Below are positions 43,380 through 52,073 of a stretch of DNA of 64,000 bases, piece by piece. Below the pieces are notes generated by a model. That model worked only from the letters and a program-made list of their open reading frames with translations, had not been told where the DNA came from and did not search any database. A program made the position numbers and the translations under genes. Numbering within the stretch: the first letter of the stretch is position 1; the number at the start of each line of letters is the position of its first letter. Source of the DNA: Rhodococcus sp. P1Y (GTDB taxonomy: Bacteria > Actinomycetota > Actinomycetes > Mycobacteriales > Mycobacteriaceae); NCBI RefSeq assembly GCF_003641205.1, contig NZ_CP032762.1:2294001-2358000 (forward strand), read 5' to 3'.

Positions 43380-44060
43380 ATGGGAACCGCAGTAGTCCGT
43401 GCCGCGCTCGGGTCGGAGTTCGAGAACTTGCATCCGAAAGTTCAGTGGCGCTTCGGTCTGTCGTCGGGCGACAACCGTTGCCAGCTGGGCGTGGGCGTGA
43501 TGGAGGAGATGCGCCACTCCGCGCTCGTTCCGCCGCCAATCCTGTGGCTCGGCGCCCGGCGGGGATTGTTTCCCGGCGGCAAGGGTGTCGACGTGCCGTT
43601 CACCATCGCCAACTATGCGTACGTCGACGACATCGGCCGCGAGACACTCGCTTTCGTGCGCAGGTTCGCGTTCGTCGGCAAGCCGCAGGGGATGAACTCG
43701 ATCATGGTGACGCCCGCGAAGACAACGGATCCCGAGTTTGCGATCGACTACTTGGGATTCGCTTCGGACATGGCTGTGCACACCACGTGCAGTGTCGATG
43801 CAGAAGGCGGCCTTGTACTCGAGAGTGATGCGCCTCGGGTCCTGGGTGTCAAGATCCCGCAGTTGGCCTCCGCGCTCACGTCAGCGCGTGAGTGGTGGGA
43901 TGAGGACGAGCAGCGACACCGGATTCAGATCGAGGTGACCAGTCGACTGTTGGGCACGCTGTTCCACTATCACGGGTGGTTCACAGCAGAAGATCGACCG
44001 TGCGCGGTATCGGACATCCCCGAGAATGCGATTCCGTCCAAGGTCGTGGAGCGAGAATGA
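43380..44060 (+). CDS. DUF4166-like protein
   Basis: The 226-residue protein begins LHPKVQWRFGLSSGDNRCQL and has FVRRFAFVGKPQGMNSIMV and FHYHGWFTAE, matching the DUF4166 pattern. It has no signal peptide or clear membrane helix. Function is unknown; it is convergent with a Ser/Thr-rich protein across a strong hairpin. Confidence 0.65.
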   Translation: MGTAVVRAALGSEFENLHPKVQWRFGLSSGDNRCQLGVGVMEEMRHSALVPPPILWLGARRGLFPGGKGVDVPFTIANYAYVDDIGRETLAFVRRFAFVGKPQGMNSIMVTPAKTTDPEFAIDYLGFASDMAVHTTCSVDAEGGLVLESDAPRVLGVKIPQLASALTSAREWWDEDEQRHRIQIEVTSRLLGTLFHYHGWFTAEDRPCAVSDIPENAIPSKVVERE

Positions 44061-44064
44061 ATCG

Positions 44065-44096
44065 ACCCGTGTGCGCGAGAACATGCACACACGGGT
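44065..44096. terminator. Bidirectional hairpin between convergent genes
   Basis: ACCCGTGTG (44065-44073) and CACACGGGT (44088-44096) are exact complements around a 14-base loop, 4 bases after one stop codon and 13 bases before the other. Confidence 0.65.
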
Positions 44097-44109
44097 GGGT
44101 GACGAACGA

Positions 44110-44742
44110 TCAGCGGTAGCCCTTGGCGGGGTTGAGCAGATCGAGAACGATGGTCTGGCCGTTGGACCGGACGTGGATCTCCGGGTTCTGCAGTCCACCG
44201 GAGACGAGGTACTCGCCGAGGAGCTGCAGGAGTTCGTCGGGACCGACGGAGGTGTCCGGCGTGCGGATGTCCCCGGTGCGGCTGCCGAGCTCGTTCTGGG
44301 TGAGGCGTCCGGCGATGCGAACCGACGCGACACCCATGGCGGTGCGGCGATCCGGAGTGCCGCTGCGTCCGCCGCCGGTAGCGGAAGGGCTCGTGCTCGA
44401 CGCATGAGTGGAACGGCCGTTGGTGGGCAGGCCGTGCTCGGAGATCTGATCGCTGGTAGTCACTTCAACCTCGTTCGAAGATTGGGAGGGCTGCTTCGGA
44501 GTGGTGCTTTCGGGGTCCTGCTTCGTTGCGGACTTCGAGTTCTTCGCGGTGGGCTCGACTGCAGATGCCGATCCGGTGACGGTGGCCGGTTCCGCGGCTG
44601 AGGACGTGGCGTTCTCCGAAGGTGCGTTGGACGTGGACGGAAACACCCCGGCAGCCAACTTCGGTGTTTGCGTGGTCAGGCGATGAGCCGGTGTCTGACC
44701 GATCTTGATTCCTGCCAGCGGATAGCTGGATCCCTGCGTCAT
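44110..44742 (-). CDS. Ser/Thr-rich protein of unknown function
   Basis: The 210-residue protein has a short conserved-looking N-terminus (YPLAGIKIGQTPAHRLTTQT), about 100 residues rich in Ser, Thr, Ala and Glu that look disordered, and an ordered C-terminus from about residue 145 (GRLTQNELGSRTGD then ELLQLLGEYLVSGG and NGQTIVLDLLNPAKGYR). No signal peptide is present. The family is not recognised. Confidence 0.65.
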   Translation of the reverse strand: MTQGSSYPLAGIKIGQTPAHRLTTQTPKLAAGVFPSTSNAPSENATSSAAEPATVTGSASAVEPTAKNSKSATKQDPESTTPKQPSQSSNEVEVTTSDQISEHGLPTNGRSTHASSTSPSATGGGRSGTPDRRTAMGVASVRIAGRLTQNELGSRTGDIRTPDTSVGPDELLQLLGEYLVSGGLQNPEIHVRSNGQTIVLDLLNPAKGYR

Positions 44743-44836
44743 AGCGAACCCTGTGTCTCTCTTCGATTCGTCATCGAAAAACCTACTCGAAGTCCGTTCG
44801 GACCAACGAAGAGTAACACTCCACCTGTTTATGCCG

Positions 44837-45481
44837 CTATTTAATGGAGATTGTCTTTTTCTGCACCTTCACCCAGACCGTGAAACCCCAGATCACGAAG
44901 GCTGCGTAGACCAGGTAGAGGAACGCGGAAGGGTAGAAGCCGGCTCGGAAGAGTAGCGGCACTCCGACTATGTCGACCGCGATCCAGATCAGCCAGAACT
45001 CAGTCACACCGCGAGCCATACCGAATGTCGCCAGCAACGATCCGGTGAAAATCCATGCGTCGGCCCACTTGCCGTAGGACCCGAGATAGTCGAACAACTG
45101 CGCAAACGCGAGGGTGCCGACGACCATCACGGCGACCATGAGCAACCGCTCGTGCGGAGTTGCCCACCGGGGAAGCACTGCCGAACTGCGGGTTCGGGAA
45201 GTCTGCAGCCACCTTGCCCACCCGTACGTGCTGACGGCGATGAACAGCAGCTGCCGTCCGGCCTGCCCGTAGAGGTCGAGGGCCTGCGGAGTGTGGAACA
45301 CGCCGCCGAGAAACACCGTGAACAGCAGCGCGTTGCCCACGATTCCCACCGGCCACGCCCAGACCACTCGCCGCATTCCGCCGATCGCCGACGCCAATCC
45401 GAAGCCGTTGCCGACGATCTCTCGCCACAGAATCGGGTGGCCCGCGATGGAGATCTGCGCGTCGAGCAGTGCGGCAAGCAC
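44837..45481 (-). CDS. pnuC: Nicotinamide riboside/NMN transporter PnuC
   Basis: The 214-residue protein has about seven helices and the PnuC signatures REIVGNGFGLASA, PVGIVGNALLFTVFL, YGQAGRQLLFIAVSTYGWARWL and EFWLIWIAVDIVGVPL. It imports a pyridine nucleoside for NAD synthesis. The GTG start overlaps the prfC stop (TAGTG), so the two are coupled, an unusual pairing. No NadR-type kinase is nearby. Confidence 0.9.
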   Translation of the reverse strand: MLAALLDAQISIAGHPILWREIVGNGFGLASAIGGMRRVVWAWPVGIVGNALLFTVFLGGVFHTPQALDLYGQAGRQLLFIAVSTYGWARWLQTSRTRSSAVLPRWATPHERLLMVAVMVVGTLAFAQLFDYLGSYGKWADAWIFTGSLLATFGMARGVTEFWLIWIAVDIVGVPLLFRAGFYPSAFLYLVYAAFVIWGFTVWVKVQKKTISIK

Positions 45482-47142
45482 TATTCGCCCGCGGCGACAA
45501 GCGGCTCGAGCGTCAGTTCCGGCATTTCCTTCTCGAGGTACTGCAAGCGCCACTTGTCGCTGACGAGGGCGAGCAGCGCACCGTCGGTACGGGTGAACAC
45601 CTCGACGCCGCGCTGACGGCCGAGTTCGACGGCCGATTCGGAGTCGGTCCTGCGTGCCACCGAGTACCCGAGTGGCTCCAGCCGCGCGTCGACGCCGAAC
45701 TCGGTCTTCATACGGGCCGTGACCACCTCGAACTGCATCGGTCCCACCGCGGCGAGCACGGGGGAGGCGTCGCCTCGAATGTCGTTGCGCAACACCTGAA
45801 CGACTCCTTCGGAGTCCAACTGCTCGACGGCCCGCCTGAACTTCTTGTACTTGTCGGCGCTGTCGACGCGCAGCGCGGCGAAGTGCTCGGGCGCGAACGA
45901 CGGAATCGGCGGGTACTCGACCTTCTTGTCGGTGTAGAGCGTGTGTCCCGGCGCGAGGGCGGTCGCGTTGACCAGGCCGACTACGTCGCCGGGGTAGGCG
46001 TTCTCGACGGTGGTGCGCTCACGGCCGAACACAGTGAGCGCGTACTTCGTCGTGAAGGGCTTTCCTGTTTGGGCGTGCGTGACGACCATGCCGCGTTCGA
46101 ACACCCCGGACACGACGCGCATGAACGCAAGCCGGTCGCGGTGCGCCGTGTCCATGCCGGCCTGGACTTTGAACACCACGGCGCTGAAGGGGTCGGTTAC
46201 TTCACGAACCGTCCCTTTGATGTCGTCACGTGGGCCGGGTGCCGGCGCGAGCGCGACGAGAGTGTCGAGGATCTGGCGGACACCGAAGTTCAGCATCGCA
46301 GATCCGAAGATCACCGGAGAGGTCTGACCGGCGAGGAACAGTTCCTGATCGTGCCCCTGACCGCTGGAGACGAGCAGTTCGCTCTCTTCGAGCGCGGTCT
46401 CCCACTCGGAGCCCTCGCGCGCGGCAGCGGCGTCGGCGTCGAGCAGTTCTTCGGGTGCGATGGTCGCGCCGCCCGCGGTACGGGTGAAGCGGATGTAGTT
46501 GCCCTCTCGGACGTCGAGCAATCCGCGAAAGTCACCGGCGATACCGACGGGCCAGTACAGGGGAGTGGGTGTCAGGCCGATCCGCCGCTCGATCTCGTCG
46601 AGAAGTTCCAATGGCGACTGACCCGGACGGTCCCACTTGTTGATGACGGTGATGACCGGAATGCCGAACTGCCGGCACACCTGGAACAACTTGAGTGTCT
46701 GCGGTTCGAGGCCCTTCGCGGCGTCGATGAGCATGACGGCTGCGTCGACGGCCGTCAGAACGCGGTAGGTGTCCTCGGAGAAGTCTGCGTGACCGGGGGT
46801 GTCGACGAGGTTGATGACGTTGACCGTCTCGGCCGTCGGATCTACCTGGTAGTTGAACTGCAGCGCAGTGGAACTGACCGAGATTCCTCGGGCCTTCTCC
46901 ATCTCCATCCAGTCGGACACCGTGGAGCGTCGACCCGCCTTGCCGTGAATGGCGCCGGCCTCGGAGATCACACGGGCGTGGAGTGCGAGTGCCTCGGTGA
47001 GCGTCGATTTGCCGGCGTCGGGATGCGAGATGACGGCGAAGGTGCGGCGGCGGGCAACCTCACTGCCGAGTTCCTTGTGAGCGTTCCGCGGTACCGACTC
47101 GGCGGGGGTAGTGCTGACGTCTACCGAATCGGGCGTGCTCAA
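45481..47142 (-). CDS. prfC: Peptide chain release factor 3
   Basis: The 553-residue GTPase recycles RF1/RF2 after termination. It has G1 ISHPDAGKST, G2/G3 region DTPGHADFSEDTYR, G4 NKWDRPG, domain II and a C-terminal domain III ending EKEMPELTLEPLV. It is full length. The start is ATG 47142. It is divergent from the acyl-AMP ligase gene. Confidence 0.95.
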   Translation of the reverse strand: MSTPDSVDVSTTPAESVPRNAHKELGSEVARRRTFAVISHPDAGKSTLTEALALHARVISEAGAIHGKAGRRSTVSDWMEMEKARGISVSSTALQFNYQVDPTAETVNVINLVDTPGHADFSEDTYRVLTAVDAAVMLIDAAKGLEPQTLKLFQVCRQFGIPVITVINKWDRPGQSPLELLDEIERRIGLTPTPLYWPVGIAGDFRGLLDVREGNYIRFTRTAGGATIAPEELLDADAAAAREGSEWETALEESELLVSSGQGHDQELFLAGQTSPVIFGSAMLNFGVRQILDTLVALAPAPGPRDDIKGTVREVTDPFSAVVFKVQAGMDTAHRDRLAFMRVVSGVFERGMVVTHAQTGKPFTTKYALTVFGRERTTVENAYPGDVVGLVNATALAPGHTLYTDKKVEYPPIPSFAPEHFAALRVDSADKYKKFRRAVEQLDSEGVVQVLRNDIRGDASPVLAAVGPMQFEVVTARMKTEFGVDARLEPLGYSVARRTDSESAVELGRQRGVEVFTRTDGALLALVSDKWRLQYLEKEMPELTLEPLVAAGE

Positions 47143-47278
47143 GGGAACCTCTTCTACATCTATGGGGGCAATGTTGCCGGTACCAGGGTACTCGGACCTT
47201 TTCGGCGGTAACGGTCACCGCCGAAGTCCGGATTGAATAGCGTGGACGCGGGTCGGTCTTTCGCACAGGAGTTGAGCA

Positions 47279-48913
47279 TTGAGCAAGTTCACCGAAGAGA
47301 TGTTCGCAACGGCTCGCAGCAGTGAGCGCGGGCTCGTCACGGGGGAGCCCGACGCTGCGCTGCGCCAGTCCTGGGGCGAAATTCACCAGGTTGCGCGGAA
47401 CATGGCAGGAGCGCTCGCCGATGCAGGCATAGACCGCGGTGACGCCATCGGAATTCTGGCCGGCCAGCCCGTCGACATCGCCCCTGCGTGTCAGGCGACG
47501 TGGATGCGCGGTGGGTCGGTGACGATGCTGCATCAGCCGACGCCGCGAACCGATCTTGCGGTGTGGGGTGAGGACACCGAGACGGTCGTGCACATGATCG
47601 AGGCGAAGGCCGTCATTCTCGGTGCGCCCTTCGATGTTGCCGCTCCGATTCTCGAAGAGCGCGGAATCACCGTGCTGAAGGTCGACGACATGCGCGCGGG
47701 CCGCGACATCGACCCCGTGGAGACCTCGGAGTCCGACATCGCTTTGCAGCAACTGACTTCCGGGTCGACCGGCTCACCCAAGGCTGTGCGGATCACCCAC
47801 GAGAACTTCTACGTCAACGCGTACGCGATGATCGACCGGATCAAGTTCGACGTCGACTCCGACGTGATGATCAGTTGGTTGCCGCTCTTCCACGACATGG
47901 GGATGGTCGGGTTCCTGACGGTTCCGATGCAGGTCGGTGCCGAGGTCGTCTCCATCACGCCGCTCGACTTCCTGCGTTCACCCCTGCTGTGGGCCAAGCT
48001 GATTCACAAGTACCGCGGAACCGTCACGGCAGCACCGAATTTCGCGTACTCGCTGCTCGCTCGCCGACTGTCCCAGGCCGACGACGACCTGGATCTCGAC
48101 CTGAGTTCACTGCGGTACGCATGGAACGGCGCCGAACCCGTCGACCCCGACACGATGACGACGTTGGCCGAGGCAGGCAGGCCGTACAAGCTCGATCCAC
48201 TCGCGCTCGCCCCCGTGTACGGAATGGCGGAAACGACGCTTGCCGTGTCCATTCCCGACCCGGATCAGGGCCAGGTTCTCGACGTCGTCGACGCGGATCT
48301 GCTCGAAGCCATGGGCCGCGCCGTACCGGCGACCAAGGGCAACGTTCGACGGTTGGCGACGCTGGGCAAGATGGTGCCCAATCTCGAAGGGCGGGTCGTG
48401 GACAAGGAAGGTCAGGTCCTCACCGCCCGTGGTGTGGGGATCATCGAGGTGCGCGGGAAGGCCGTGACGCCGGGCTACATCACCGTCGACGGCCCCGTCG
48501 AGACTCAGGACTCCGAGGGTTGGCTCGACACCGGCGACGTCGGATACTTCACCGAGGACGGTCTCGTCGTCGTCTGCGGCCGGATCAAGGACGTCATCAT
48601 CATGGGCGGCCGCAACATCTATCCGACGGACATCGAACGTGCGGCGGGATCGGTGACGGGTGTGCGCCCCGGCAACGCCGTCGCTATCCGACTCGACGCG
48701 GGCGACAAACGGGAAAGCTTCGCAGTGGCAGTGGAAACCAACGACTTCCAGAACCCCGACGAGGTCAAGCGTATCGAGCACGAGGTGGTACACGCAGTGC
48801 ACTCGGAGGTAGGTGTTCGTCCTCGCACCGTCGCAGTCCTCGGGCCGGGGTCGATCCCCAAGACGTCGTCGGGCAAATTGCGTCGGGCGAATTCGGCGTC
48901 GCTGTTGGGCTGA
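47279..48913 (+). CDS. Fatty-acyl-AMP ligase / acyl-CoA synthetase (Rv1013 type)
   Basis: The 544-residue adenylating enzyme has the P-loop [11 protein letters not shown] near 160, YGMAETTLA, the hinge [20 protein letters not shown], and the catalytic Lys in KTSSGKLRR near the end. Its position before pth matches Rv1013 (pks16) of M. tuberculosis, whose substrate is not settled. A TTG start with AGGAG 9 bases upstream is used. Confidence 0.9.
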   Translation: MSKFTEEMFATARSSERGLVTGEPDAALRQSWGEIHQVARNMAGALADAGIDRGDAIGILAGQPVDIAPACQATWMRGGSVTMLHQPTPRTDLAVWGEDTETVVHMIEAKAVILGAPFDVAAPILEERGITVLKVDDMRAGRDIDPVETSESDIALQQLTSGSTGSPKAVRITHENFYVNAYAMIDRIKFDVDSDVMISWLPLFHDMGMVGFLTVPMQVGAEVVSITPLDFLRSPLLWAKLIHKYRGTVTAAPNFAYSLLARRLSQADDDLDLDLSSLRYAWNGAEPVDPDTMTTLAEAGRPYKLDPLALAPVYGMAETTLAVSIPDPDQGQVLDVVDADLLEAMGRAVPATKGNVRRLATLGKMVPNLEGRVVDKEGQVLTARGVGIIEVRGKAVTPGYITVDGPVETQDSEGWLDTGDVGYFTEDGLVVVCGRIKDVIIMGGRNIYPTDIERAAGSVTGVRPGNAVAIRLDAGDKRESFAVAVETNDFQNPDEVKRIEHEVVHAVHSEVGVRPRTVAVLGPGSIPKTSSGKLRRANSASLLG

Positions 48914-48925
48914 GGGGCAGGTCAG

Positions 48926-48978
48926 CCCCCGTGAGGGCGTAGTTACGTTCGGCGGTAATTCATCGCGCACGGGCGGGG
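48926..48978. repeat. GTGCGTAGTTAC palindrome family, copy B (eroded)
   Basis: CCCCGTGAGGGCGTAGTTAC at the left and CGCGCACGGGCGGGG at the right match copies A and C, but the right arm reads GTAATTCATCG where they have GTAACTACGC. It lies between the convergent acyl-AMP ligase and pth genes. Confidence 0.7.
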
Positions 48979-49569
48979 TCAGTGAACCTGATTCTGCGCA
49001 GCCTCCAGACCCACGCGCAGGACCAGTTCGGCTGCGTCCGCTGCTTCCTCGACGATGACGCCCAGGTCTTTGCGCTCAGCGGCCGAGAAGGGCTTCAGAA
49101 CATACGACGCTGGATCCATCCGGCCGGGAGGACGCCCGATCCCGACGCGCATGCGCAGGTAGTCCTTGGTGCTCAGATGCTGTGTGGTGGAGCGCAATCC
49201 GTTGTGTCCGCCTTCGCCGCCGCCGAGTTTGAGCCGGATGGTTCCGAAGTCGAGGTCCAACTCGTCGTGTACGACGACCACGCACCCGGGCTCCACCGAG
49301 AAGAACCGTGCGAGCGCAGCAATGGGTTGACCCGACAGGTTCATGAACGTACGAGGCTTCGCGACGATCACAGAGCGCTCGGCCAAGCGTGCCTGCACTA
49401 TGTCGGAGTTCGACTTCTTGTGCGAGGAGAACTTCGCGCCGATTCGGCCGGCAAGGGCGTCGGCGACCATGAATCCGACATTGTGGCGCGTCGTCTCGTA
49501 CTGAGGTCCCGGGTTGCCGAGGCCGACGATCAGAGCTGGCCCGGTTGTCGAATCTGGCGTTGCGTTCAC
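48979..49569 (-). CDS. pth: Peptidyl-tRNA hydrolase
   Basis: The 196-residue enzyme frees tRNA from stalled peptidyl-tRNA. It has [20 protein letters not shown] with catalytic His, [23 protein letters not shown] and [15 protein letters not shown] start is used. It follows rplY on the same strand, the order known in actinobacteria. Confidence 0.96.
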   Translation of the reverse strand: MNATPDSTTGPALIVGLGNPGPQYETTRHNVGFMVADALAGRIGAKFSSHKKSNSDIVQARLAERSVIVAKPRTFMNLSGQPIAALARFFSVEPGCVVVVHDELDLDFGTIRLKLGGGEGGHNGLRSTTQHLSTKDYLRMRVGIGRPPGRMDPASYVLKPFSAAERKDLGVIVEEAADAAELVLRVGLEAAQNQVH

Positions 49570-49601
49570 GAGCTGGATTCTTCCATTCGGGGGCGAAACG
49601 A

Positions 49602-49639
49602 AGAACGCGCCGCCCCTGTGAGAGGGAGCGACGCGTTCT
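49602..49639 (-). terminator. Hairpin between rplY and pth
   Basis: AGAACGCG (49602-49609) and CGCGTTCT (49632-49639) are complementary with a GC-rich inner part. It lies 18 bases after the rplY stop and may reduce read-through into pth. Confidence 0.5.
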
Positions 49640-49657
49640 CGTGTGGAAAGGGGGAGA

Positions 49658-50311
49658 TCAGCTCTCGTCGGAGCTTTCCTCGGACGCCTCTTCCTGAGTC
49701 TCGGCTTCGCCGGTCTCGGAGATGTCCTCGGTGCCTTCGCCGTCTGCTTCGAGGTCTTCCTCGGACGGAGCCTCGACGACGTTGACGAGGAGCAGCTCGG
49801 GATCGGAGATCAGGGTGACGCCCTCGGGAAGAGCCAGGCCGGATGCGGTGATCTGGGTGCCGATCTCGGCGCCTTCGATGTCGACGGTGATGTTCTCGGG
49901 GATCGACAGTGCGTCGGCCTCGATCTCGACAGCGGTCGAGTCGGTGGTGACGAGGGTGCCGGGTGCCGCGTCGCCTTCGACGATGACGTTGACCTCGACG
50001 GTGACGCGCTCGCCCTTCTTCAGGACGAGGAGGTCGGCGTGCTCGATGCTGCGCTTGATCGGGTGGACGACGACCGACTTGGTCAGTGCGACCTGCTCTG
50101 CGCCGTCGATGTCCAGCGTCAGGACAGCGTTGGTGCCATTGTTACGCAGGACGGCAGCGAATGCGCGAGCGTCCAGTGCGAGGTGCTGGGGGTCGCTGCC
50201 GTGTCCGTACAGAACGGCAGGGACCTGGCCGTCACGACGGGTGCGGCGTGCAGCGCCCTTGCCGAATTCGGTGCGGACGAGTGCCTTGAGGTTGTTTACT
50301 TCGTTAGCCAT
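49658..50311 (-). CDS. rplY: 50S ribosomal protein L25 (CTC form)
   Basis: The 217-residue protein has the 5S-rRNA-binding L25 domain ([26 protein letters not shown]) and the C-terminal TL5/CTC beta domain ([13 protein letters not shown]), with a Glu/Ser-rich acidic tail of about 35 residues. The ATG at 50311 follows GGAGCTC. Confidence 0.95.
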   Translation of the reverse strand: MANEVNNLKALVRTEFGKGAARRTRRDGQVPAVLYGHGSDPQHLALDARAFAAVLRNNGTNAVLTLDIDGAEQVALTKSVVVHPIKRSIEHADLLVLKKGERVTVEVNVIVEGDAAPGTLVTTDSTAVEIEADALSIPENITVDIEGAEIGTQITASGLALPEGVTLISDPELLLVNVVEAPSEEDLEADGEGTEDISETGEAETQEEASEESSDES

Positions 50312-50446
50312 TGAGAATGAGCTCCTGGATCTGTGGTGGACACGGCTCGTCGGGGCGGACACGTACGAGCAAGGCCAGGGGCCGAGCCGCGTCGATCACG
50401 GTAAATCCTGTGCAGATCTACCCTCGCCGAGACAACCCGCAAGACT

Positions 50447-51013
50447 TTACACCACCAGGGTCCGAGCGATCGACCGAGCCATGTCGATCGCGTCGGCGCG
50501 GTCTCCGGCGGTGCTCATGATCACGGCTCCCTCGTGGATCAGGGACAGTTTCGTCCCGAGTTCGTCAGCATCCCCATCGTCGGCATCCCCGAGACCCGCT
50601 TCCGCGACCAGCCTGACGAACAGAGCTCGAGTCCACTCCTTCTCGGAGCGGATGATCTCCAGCGCAGGATGGTCGGTCCCGCCGAATTCGGCGTAGGCGT
50701 TGACGAAACCGCAGCCGCGGTCGTTTGCGCGCATCCAGGCTTCCAGTGCGTCGTAGACGCCGAAGATCCGTCCGCGACCCGCTGGGTAACCCTCGAGATG
50801 CGCGAGGACGAAGGCGCACCACCGCTCGTACCGACGTTCCAGGTAGCAGACGACCAGGCCGTCCTTCGATCCGAAGCGGTCGTACAAGGTCTTCTTGGTC
50901 GTTCCTGCTTCCTCGGCGATGAGGTCGACGCCGACTGCTCGGATGCCGCGCTCGTAGAACAGTGCGCTCGCCACGGTCAGTAGACGTTCGCCGGCGGGTG
51001 TCAGTGTTTTCAT
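50447..51013 (-). CDS. TetR-family regulator of the DMT transporter
   Basis: The 188-residue protein has a TetR helix-turn-helix (IRAVGVDLIAEEAGTTKKTL followed by YDRFGSKDGLV) and a ligand domain with RGCGFVNAYAEFGG. It is divergent from a DMT-family transporter with 58 bases between starts, containing a 14-bp palindrome, so it most likely represses that gene and itself. Confidence 0.88.
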   Translation of the reverse strand: MKTLTPAGERLLTVASALFYERGIRAVGVDLIAEEAGTTKKTLYDRFGSKDGLVVCYLERRYERWCAFVLAHLEGYPAGRGRIFGVYDALEAWMRANDRGCGFVNAYAEFGGTDHPALEIIRSEKEWTRALFVRLVAEAGLGDADDGDADELGTKLSLIHEGAVIMSTAGDRADAIDMARSIARTLVV

Positions 51014-51042
51014 GTGTCTCCGATCACAGGTCTACTGCGAGT

Positions 51043-51056
51043 ATACAGACCTGTAT
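51043..51056. promoter_or_regulatory. TetR operator candidate
   Basis: ATACAG-AC-CTGTAT is a perfect dyad in the short region between the divergent TetR and DMT genes. A related half-site ACAGGTCT lies at 51026-51033, complementary to AGACCTGT inside the dyad. Confidence 0.65.
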
Positions 51057-51071
51057 GGTTACGTCTTCGTC

Positions 51072-52073
51072 ATGAAGCGCACCGACACCGTCGCAGCCGT
51101 AGCTCTCGTCGTCCTGTGGAGCTCGGGATTCATCGGCGCCGAACTGGGAACCGCGCAAGCGCCTGCGCACACGTTGCTGGCCTGGCGATATCTCGCCGCG
51201 TCGATGATCTTGATCGCCTGGTGCTGGTACCGCGGCTTGCGTCCGACAATTGCCGGGATCAAGCGACAGGCGGTGCTCGGATTCTTCTGTCAGTTCCTGT
51301 ACCTCGGGCTTCTCATCACCGGAGTCGGACTGGGGGTCTCGCCGGGAACAGCGGCATTGATCGCGGCGATGCAGCCCCTCGTCGTCGCCGCGTTGGCCAG
51401 TCGCTTCCTGGGCGAGAAGTTCGACGCAGGGAAGAGGGTTGCTCTCGCCGTCGGCTTCGCGGGCGTCGTGATCGTGGTGTCGGGGGACATGGGCGGAGGG
51501 TCTGCCTCGTGGGCTGCCTATCTGCTGCCGCTCGCAGGCATGGTGGCACTGTCCTCGGGCACTGTCCTCGAACGGAAGCTGCGCACGACGGAGCCGATCG
51601 CGCTCGCGTTGTGCATCCAGAGCGTCGTGTCGGCAATTCTGTTCACGGGCTGGTCTCTGATCGCAGGGGACGTCCGGCCGCCGATGACGACGGCGTTCTG
51701 GACCGCGGTCGCGTGGGTGATCGGGCTTTCAACGTTCGGCGCGTACGGGACCTACATGTTCGTGCTGCGGCGCAGCGGGGCCACGCGCGTCAGCGCGCTT
51801 CTGTATCTGACACCCGCAACGACGATGGTGTGGGCGTTGTTGAAGTTCGGCGAGCCCGTCACCTGGCTGGCCGTGCTCGGTCTTGCCGTCACCCTGGCCG
51901 CCGTATGCGAATGGAAATACATATCTCGCTATGTATTTTCGCTCACAGGGCGCGGAGCGCGGCGACCATCAGATCCAGCTGCTCGAACGTCACGAAGTAG
52001 TGCGGAGACGCCCGGATCACCGAGTCGAGCCCACGCCGGTTCATATCCTTCAGTGTCGAACGGCGATGACTGA
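51072..52073 (+). CDS. DMT-superfamily (EamA) transporter with odd C-terminal tail
   Basis: The product has ten helices in two EamA halves: VVLWSSGFIGAELG and AWRYLAASMILIAW in the first, YMFVLRRSGATRVSALLYLT in the second. The family normally ends near residue 280-295; here the frame runs to 333 residues. The last 45 or so residues (after YISRYVF) are Arg/Ser/Pro-rich and antisense to the 3' end of egtE for 131 bases. A lost stop codon is one explanation. ATG 51072 is used. Confidence 0.8.
   Translation: MKRTDTVAAVALVVLWSSGFIGAELGTAQAPAHTLLAWRYLAASMILIAWCWYRGLRPTIAGIKRQAVLGFFCQFLYLGLLITGVGLGVSPGTAALIAAMQPLVVAALASRFLGEKFDAGKRVALAVGFAGVVIVVSGDMGGGSASWAAYLLPLAGMVALSSGTVLERKLRTTEPIALALCIQSVVSAILFTGWSLIAGDVRPPMTTAFWTAVAWVIGLSTFGAYGTYMFVLRRSGATRVSALLYLTPATTMVWALLKFGEPVTWLAVLGLAVTLAAVCEWKYISRYVFSLTGRGARRPSDPAARTSRSSAETPGSPSRAHAGSYPSVSNGDD
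51915..51938. terminator. AT-rich perfect inverted repeat near egtE stop
   Basis: AAATACATA (51915-51923) and TATGTATTT (51930-51938) flank TCTCGC, just 5 bases after the egtE stop on the minus strand, and inside the DMT frame. The T-rich right arm could end either transcript; an operator is the alternative. Confidence 0.5.

Noticed and set aside
45469..47211. 580-codon open frame antisense to prfC
   Set aside because: The minus-strand frame is a full release factor 3; the plus frame is the usual high-GC antisense shadow.
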